Source: JBFIHZ01 sp041601535 (lineage in GTDB: Bacteria > Pseudomonadota > Gammaproteobacteria > Xanthomonadales > SZUA-36). From it: 54,631 nucleotides of DNA. The stretch is taken from contig JBFIHZ010000002.1 in the NCBI GenBank assembly GCA_041601535.1, positions 1-54,631 of the forward strand, in the 5' to 3' direction. Under the pieces are notes generated by a model. It made no database searches. It saw only the letters and a program-made list of their open reading frames with translations, and was not told where the DNA came from. Made by a program: the position numbers and the translations under genes. Below, piece after piece: positions 50,539 to 54,631 of this stretch. Within the stretch, counting starts at the first letter, position 1, and every line of letters starts with the position of its first letter.

Positions 50539-51224
50539 GACGCTGCCGTTGAAGCTTGCCGGGCCGGAATATCGTCGATCAGCGCACCGTTGGACAGCAC
50601 CAGCACCCGGTGCCCCATGCTGCGGATCAAGCGCAGATCATGGCTGGCGATCAGCACCGTAACGCCCTGCCGGTTCAGTTGTTCGAACAGGCCGAACAGT
50701 TCCGCCGACAGTTGCGGGTCCAGGTTGCCGGTCGGCTCATCGGCCAGTAAAACCGGCGGCATGCCTACTATGGCCCGTGCAATACCCACGCGTTGCTGCT
50801 CACCACCGGACAGTTGCAGCGGCCGCGCTTTTTCGCGGCTCAGCAAGCCGACCTTGTCCAGCGCAGCCCGCACCCGCTTGCGGATCTCCACGTAACGCAA
50901 ACCGGCTATCATCAATGGCAGCGCAACGTTGTCAAATATGGTTTTGTCGGACAGCAGCTTGTGGTCCTGGAAAATCATGCCAATGCCCTGGCGGACCTGG
51001 GGCGCCATCCGCAATGGCGTTTTGCTGAGATTGGTGCCGTTGACCAGCACCTGTCCGCGGGTGGCCTGTTCCTGCATCAGGATCAGCCTCAACAGCGTGC
51101 TTTTACCCGCGCCGGAATGCCCGGTGAGAAATACCATCTCACCTGGCTGCAATTCAAAGTTGATATCGCTGAGCGCGGCTCTTCCACCCGGATATTTTTT
51201 GCTGACGTGTTCGAACCTGATCAT
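50535..51224 (-). CDS. ftsE: Cell division ATP-binding protein FtsE
   Basis: ABC-type ATPase of the FtsEX complex, 229 aa. Motifs: Walker A G-H-S-G-A-G-K-S-T (~36-44), Q-loop I-F-Q-D-H, signature L-S-G-G-E-Q-Q-R-V (~139-147), Walker B P-P-V-L-L-A-D-E-P-T-G-N-L-D. The start is the ATG at 51224 giving M-I-R-F-E-H-V-S-K; a TTG at 51236 is in frame but gives four extra atypical residues. rhlB ends 24 bp upstream. Confidence 0.96.
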   Translation of the reverse strand: MIRFEHVSKKYPGGRAALSDINFELQPGEMVFLTGHSGAGKSTLLRLILMQEQATRGQVLVNGTNLSKTPLRMAPQVRQGIGMIFQDHKLLSDKTIFDNVALPLMIAGLRYVEIRKRVRAALDKVGLLSREKARPLQLSGGEQQRVGIARAIVGMPPVLLADEPTGNLDPQLSAELFGLFEQLNRQGVTVLIASHDLRLIRSMGHRVLVLSNGALIDDIPARQASTAAS

Positions 51225-51248
51225 CACTGCCTGCAACTTCCCGGTCTG

Positions 51249-52595
51249 TTATTCAGAGGCGGGACCCGATTTTGGATTGCTGGAAGCTTGGCGTTTACGC
51301 CGGCTGCGTGATGAACGCGACGACGTTTTACCCGACGGCGGCCTGCCGGCACCGGAACGTCCGCCCCGGCCGTGCTGTTGCCCGGACTTGCGCGGCGCCG
51401 GTGGCGGCCTGTTTACATCGCCCAGCATGGATTTTTCCACCTGCTCCATCGGGATGGGGTAACCGATGTACTCCTCGATTTCGGGCAGGTGAAATGCATA
51501 ATTTTCACACGCAAAGCTGATCGCTTCACCTTTTGCCCCCAGGCGTGCCGTGCGGCCGATGCGGTGCACGTAGTCCGGCGCATCCTGCGGCAGATCGTAG
51601 TTGAACACATGGGTTACGTCCGGGATATGCAAACCACGGGCGGCCACGTCGGTAGCCACTAGTACCGGCACTTCGCCGTCGTGGAACCGGCGCAACAGGG
51701 TCTGGCGCTTTTTCTGCGGCACCGCGCCGGAAATGGCGGCGGCATGGATGCCGTTCGCATTGAGGGTTCGTTCCACCCGGTCGGTAGCTGCACGGGTATT
51801 GGCGAATACCATGATGCGTCCGCCCTGGTTTTTTCTCAACAGACCGATCAGCAGGGCCATTTTCTCATTATTGGCCGGATAGTAGACGGTCTGATGAACG
51901 TGATCGGCGGTGACCTGCTCGGTTTCAACCTTCAGCAACTCGGGTTCGTTCATGTGCTCGTAAGCCAGCTCCAGCACCCGGTGGGACAAGGTGGCGGAAA
52001 ACAGCAGGCACTGGCGCTCACCCCGCTCTGGCAGGCGGCGCAACACGTAACGGATGTCCTTGATAAAACCGAGATCGAACATGCGGTCAGCCTCATCCAG
52101 CACCATGACCTCGATCTGATTCAGGTTGAACACTTTCTGCTTGAAGTAGTCGATGATGCGGCCCGGGGTGCCAATCAGGATGTCCACACCGGCTTCCAGC
52201 TCCAGGCGCTGTTTTTCATAATCCACACCGCCATACGCCAGACCCAGCTTCAGGCCGGTTTCAGAACCCAGCAGCACCGCGTCTTTGTGAATCTGCAACG
52301 CCAGCTCGCGGGTCGGTGCCAGCACCAGCGCGCGCGGGTGGCGCCGGTTGGCCGTCGCCTGACTTTTCAACAGGCGCTGAAACAGAACCAACAGGAACGC
52401 AGCGGTCTTGCCCGTGCCGGTTTGTGCCTGCCCGGCCACGTCATGCCCCTGCAGCGCAACCGGCAAGGTCAATGCCTGAATGGGGGTGCAGTGGCTGAAC
52501 CCCGCCTTGACCAGCCCCTGCCGGACCGGGTCAAGCAGGTCAAGTTGTGCAAACTCCAGGTCGCTCAGCGTATTATTGATTTCCTTTGGGGACAT
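51249..52595 (-). CDS. rhlB: ATP-dependent RNA helicase RhlB (DEAD-box)
   Basis: DEAD-box helicase of 448 aa; RhlB is the helicase of the E. coli RNA degradosome. Seen: Q-motif G-F-S-H-C-T-P-I-Q-A-L, Walker A A-Q-T-G-T-G-K-T, P-T-R-E-L-A-L-Q, D-E-A-D in V-L-D-E-A-D-R-M-F, S-A-T, and H-R-I-G-R-T-A-R. The tail (~residue 390 on) is rich in R, S, G and P, probably for RNA binding. Divergence from trxA-rho is the E. coli arrangement and supports RhlB over other DEAD-box families. The start at 52595 is preferred over an upstream extension. Confidence 0.92.
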   Translation of the reverse strand: MSPKEINNTLSDLEFAQLDLLDPVRQGLVKAGFSHCTPIQALTLPVALQGHDVAGQAQTGTGKTAAFLLVLFQRLLKSQATANRRHPRALVLAPTRELALQIHKDAVLLGSETGLKLGLAYGGVDYEKQRLELEAGVDILIGTPGRIIDYFKQKVFNLNQIEVMVLDEADRMFDLGFIKDIRYVLRRLPERGERQCLLFSATLSHRVLELAYEHMNEPELLKVETEQVTADHVHQTVYYPANNEKMALLIGLLRKNQGGRIMVFANTRAATDRVERTLNANGIHAAAISGAVPQKKRQTLLRRFHDGEVPVLVATDVAARGLHIPDVTHVFNYDLPQDAPDYVHRIGRTARLGAKGEAISFACENYAFHLPEIEEYIGYPIPMEQVEKSMLGDVNRPPPAPRKSGQQHGRGGRSGAGRPPSGKTSSRSSRSRRKRQASSNPKSGPASE

Positions 52596-52850
52596 ATGTG
52601 ATCCATTTGAATGAACTGGCCCAGAACACCGGTCCTGATTGAACAGCATCATTTTGCGGCGGTCCAGCTTGAATATTCAGGCAGGTGCCTTGATATCGAT
52701 AGGCGGTTCAGTTGAAATGATGACCCTGAATCCAGTTTGTCCTGATCCGATGATCCGGATTGGACTTCCGGGCCTTGTTGCAACGATCATATTAACCGCG
52801 CTGCTGCCTCAGTACCAGCATGGGAGCGGTGCGAAACTTGGAGAAAAACA
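52596..52850. other. Divergent intergenic region rhlB / trxA
   Basis: 255 bp without a recognised gene. It must contain the promoters of rhlB (minus) and trxA (plus). I found no convincing -35/-10 pair on either strand. A TGGAG ribosome site lies just before the trxA GTG. Confidence 0.4.
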
Positions 52851-53177
52851 GTGAGTGACAACATTACCCATGTTACCGACGGCAATTTTGACCAGGAAGT
52901 ACTGAACGCGGATGGTCCGGTTCTGGTGGATTACTGGGCAGAATGGTGCGGACCCTGCAAGATGATAGGCCCCATCGTTGAGGAAATTGCCAACGAGTAC
53001 GGTGACCGGCTGAAAGTGACCAAGATGGACATTGACAGCAATACCATGACACCCCAGCAATACAGCATCCGTGGCATTCCCACGCTGATGATTTTCAAGG
53101 ACGGGAAAGTGCAGGCAACCAAGGTAGGTGCCCTGACCAAGGGTCAGCTCAAGGCATTTGTCGACGAAGCCGTCTGA
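52851..53177 (+). CDS. trxA: Thioredoxin 1
   Basis: Small disulfide reductase of 108 aa. The active site W-C-G-P-C-K is at residues 32-37; D-x-x-V-L-V-D-Y-W-A-E-W precedes it, and the cis-proline motif G-I-P-T-L-M-I-F-K-D-G follows. It starts at GTG with TGGAG 7-8 nt upstream. Likely electron acceptors include the class II ribonucleotide reductase encoded at 15863-19121, as established for the family. It is transcribed with or ahead of rho. Confidence 0.97.
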   Translation: MSDNITHVTDGNFDQEVLNADGPVLVDYWAEWCGPCKMIGPIVEEIANEYGDRLKVTKMDIDSNTMTPQQYSIRGIPTLMIFKDGKVQATKVGALTKGQLKAFVDEAV

Positions 53178-53511
53178 TTCGGGCAAAGTCCCGTAGTGCA
53201 TGGCCTACGGGACTTTGAACCTGCGCTTTTAATCACTGGACGCTGCTGCCATATCGTGTTAGCTTTACATCATCTATAGCCGTGTGCCCCAACGCGGCCA
53301 AACTACTTCCCTGTTTTAGAGCTGCTTCGGAACCATCGCGAATCAGCAAGACACAGAAAAATTTTATAAAAACTCCTGGCGATCATTCGCCGCATTCATG
53401 CTGAACTGTTTATTTACCGAACGCTTTTAACCAGCCCGCAGGCTTGCGCTAACTCTGATCATCATGCCTTTTTGAGCCACTCGCCTTCATCTACAGAGCA
53501 CCCACACCCTC
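53178..53511 (+). other. trxA-rho intergenic leader
   Basis: 334 bp. It begins with the 13-bp perfect hairpin at 53184-53216. The remaining ~295 bp form a long, relatively unstructured leader for rho, with an AT-rich block at 53356-53372 that may hold the promoter. rho is autoregulated through its leader in E. coli; no open frame of note is seen here. Confidence 0.45.
53184..53216 (+). terminator. 13-bp perfect hairpin after trxA
   Basis: CAAAGTCCCGTAG (53184-53196) pairs exactly with CTACGGGACTTTG (53204-53216), 7-nt loop, starting 6 bp after the trxA stop. No T-run follows, so it is not a classical intrinsic terminator. Confidence 0.55.
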
Positions 53512-54631
53512 ATGAACCTGACTGACCTGAAACAAAAACCCATCGCCGAGTTATTGGAAATCGCCAATGAAATGGGCCTGGAAGGCGTTGCGCGATCACG
53601 CAAACAAGACGTCATTTTTTCCATCCTTAAAGCCCACGCAAAAAATGGCGAGAGTATTTTTGGTGATGGCGTACTGGAGATCCTGCAGGATGGATTCGGG
53701 TTCCTGAGGTCCGCCGACAGTTCCTATCTGGCCGGCCCGGATGACATATACGTTTCACCCAGCCAGATCAGGCGTTTCGCATTGCGCACCGGCGACATGC
53801 TGACCGGTAAAATTCGTCCGCCCAAGGACAGCGAACGCTATTTTGCGCTGTTGAAGGTGCAGGAGATCAACTACGACTCACCCGATAATGCCAAGCGGAA
53901 AATCCTGTTTGAAAACCTGACGCCGGAGTTCCCCAAGGAACAATTCAAGCTGGAACGGGGCAATGGCAGCACTGAGGACATCACCGCGCGCATCATCGAA
54001 CTGGTCGCGCCGATAGGAAAGGGTCAGCGCGGTCTGGTGGTATCCCCCCCGAAAGCGGGCAAAACCATCATGCTGCAGAACATAGCCACCAGCATCCGGG
54101 CCAATTACCCGGATGGCAAAATGATCATCCTGCTGATTGACGAGCGCCCTGAAGAAGTTACCGAGATGCAGCGCTCGGTGGATGCTGAAGTGATCTCCAG
54201 CACATTTGACGAACCCGCCTCACGCCACGTACAGGTGGCGGAAATGGTGATCGAACGCGCCAAGCGGCTGGTGGAACACAAGCTGGATGTGGTCATTCTG
54301 CTGGATTCCATTACCCGCCTGGCACGAGCCTACAACACCGTGGCGCCGTCATCCGGCAAGGTGCTCACCGGCGGCGTGGATGCCAATGCCCTGCAACGGC
54401 CGAAACGGTTTTTCGGCGCGGCGCGTAACGTCACCGAAGGCGGCTCGCTGACCATCATCGCCACCGCCCTGGTAGAAACCGGCTCCAAGATGGATGAAGT
54501 CATCTACGAGGAGTTCAAAGGCACCGGCAATATGGAGATCCACCTGGATCGCCGCATTGCGGAGAAACGTATCTACCCCTCCATCAATATCAATCGCTCC
54601 GGTACGCGTCGCGAGGAGTTGCTGACACTCG
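53512..54631 (+). CDS. rho: Transcription termination factor Rho (3' end cut off by window)
   Basis: Hexameric RNA-dependent ATPase/helicase that ends transcription. About 373 codons of the usual ~420 are present. Seen: N-terminal M-N-L-T-D-L-K, RNA-binding domain D-G-F-G-F-L-R-S and S-P-S-Q-I-R-R-F (~61-87), Walker A P-P-K-A-G-K-T (~residues 178-184), Walker B region L-D-V-V-I-L-L-D-S-I-T-R-L-A-R, and Q-loop/R-loop G-G-V-D-A-N-A-L. The sequence is very close to E. coli Rho. It continues beyond base 54631. Confidence 0.97.
   Translation, partial: MNLTDLKQKPIAELLEIANEMGLEGVARSRKQDVIFSILKAHAKNGESIFGDGVLEILQDGFGFLRSADSSYLAGPDDIYVSPSQIRRFALRTGDMLTGKIRPPKDSERYFALLKVQEINYDSPDNAKRKILFENLTPEFPKEQFKLERGNGSTEDITARIIELVAPIGKGQRGLVVSPPKAGKTIMLQNIATSIRANYPDGKMIILLIDERPEEVTEMQRSVDAEVISSTFDEPASRHVQVAEMVIERAKRLVEHKLDVVILLDSITRLARAYNTVAPSSGKVLTGGVDANALQRPKRFFGAARNVTEGGSLTIIATALVETGSKMDEVIYEEFKGTGNMEIHLDRRIAEKRIYPSININRSGTRREELLTL

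Noticed and set aside
53313..53324. GTTTTAGAGCTG resembles the repeat of type II CRISPR guide RNAs
   Set aside because: Single copy, no spacers and no cas genes; part of the rho leader.
1..54631. Prophage, transposon or defence island
   Set aside because: No integrase, transposase, phage structural genes, inverted terminal repeats or toxin-antitoxin genes were recognised; gene content is mostly conserved chromosomal.

Overview
This window is chromosomal DNA from a gammaproteobacterium, moderately GC-rich by eye. The evidence is conserved gene order: ftsE-ftsX-rpoH; rhlB diverging from trxA-rho; coxB-coxA-ctaG-coxC followed by SURF1, ctaA and ctaB in the order known from Pseudomonas; gpmI-envC-ctpA; and xseB-ispA-dxs. 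The fused aspartate kinase/diaminopimelate decarboxylase is best known from Xanthomonadales. The class II ribonucleotide reductase split into two genes is known from Pseudomonas. An uncultured relative of the Xanthomonadales/Woeseiales/Chromatiales group fits best, but the species cannot be named. I see no prophage, transposase, CRISPR array, rRNA or tRNA.

Layout. 1-3621 (+): the 3' end of tilS, then xseB-ispA-dxs (isoprenoid precursors). 3642-10424 (-): a long same-strand run of deoA-cdd (nucleoside salvage), a DUF2288 protein, a TAT-dependent flavoprotein dehydrogenase cluster (small subunit, GMC subunit, exported RidA-like protein), a universal stress protein, a DUF2238 membrane protein and an AlkB-like dioxygenase. 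10611-13406 (+): two exported M20 peptidases. 13410-15714: a membrane NERD-domain protein diverging from a YIP1-family protein. 15863-19121 (-): nrdJb and nrdJa, with two NrdR-box-like palindromes over the presumed promoter and a structured 385-bp spacer between the two subunit genes. 19469-22111: trmL (+), then rhodanese-secB-gpsA (-). 22348-26987 (+): gpmI, envC-like, ctpA and a DJ-1/YajL protein. 27110-33945 (-): putA, gspA, gspB, rhomboid protease and a DUF1820 protein. 34168-42824 (+): an aa3-type cytochrome c oxidase island with its copper and heme A assembly genes. 42876-45809 (+): gcvP. 45860-49370 (-): the aspartate kinase/DAP decarboxylase fusion and rpoH. 49576-52595 (-): ftsX, ftsE and rhlB. 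52851-54631 (+): trxA and the first ~89% of rho.

How genes work together. The oxidase island carries structural subunits I-III, with subunit II fused to a cytochrome c domain. It also carries copper delivery (CtaG and a Sco-like CxxxC protein), heme A synthesis (CtaB, CtaA) and SURF1, so it should be nearly self-sufficient. DeoA and Cdd recover pyrimidine nucleosides, and NrdJab makes deoxynucleotides without needing oxygen. The flavoprotein cluster probably oxidises a sugar- or alcohol-like substrate in the periplasm, but no cytochrome subunit is encoded beside it. Most of the window is ordinary housekeeping DNA. The parts most worth a second look are the nrdJa-nrdJb spacer with its repeated hairpin motif, the dehydrogenase/RidA cluster, the cysteine-rich small ORF upstream of nrdJa, and strong hairpins without U-tracts at several gene ends.
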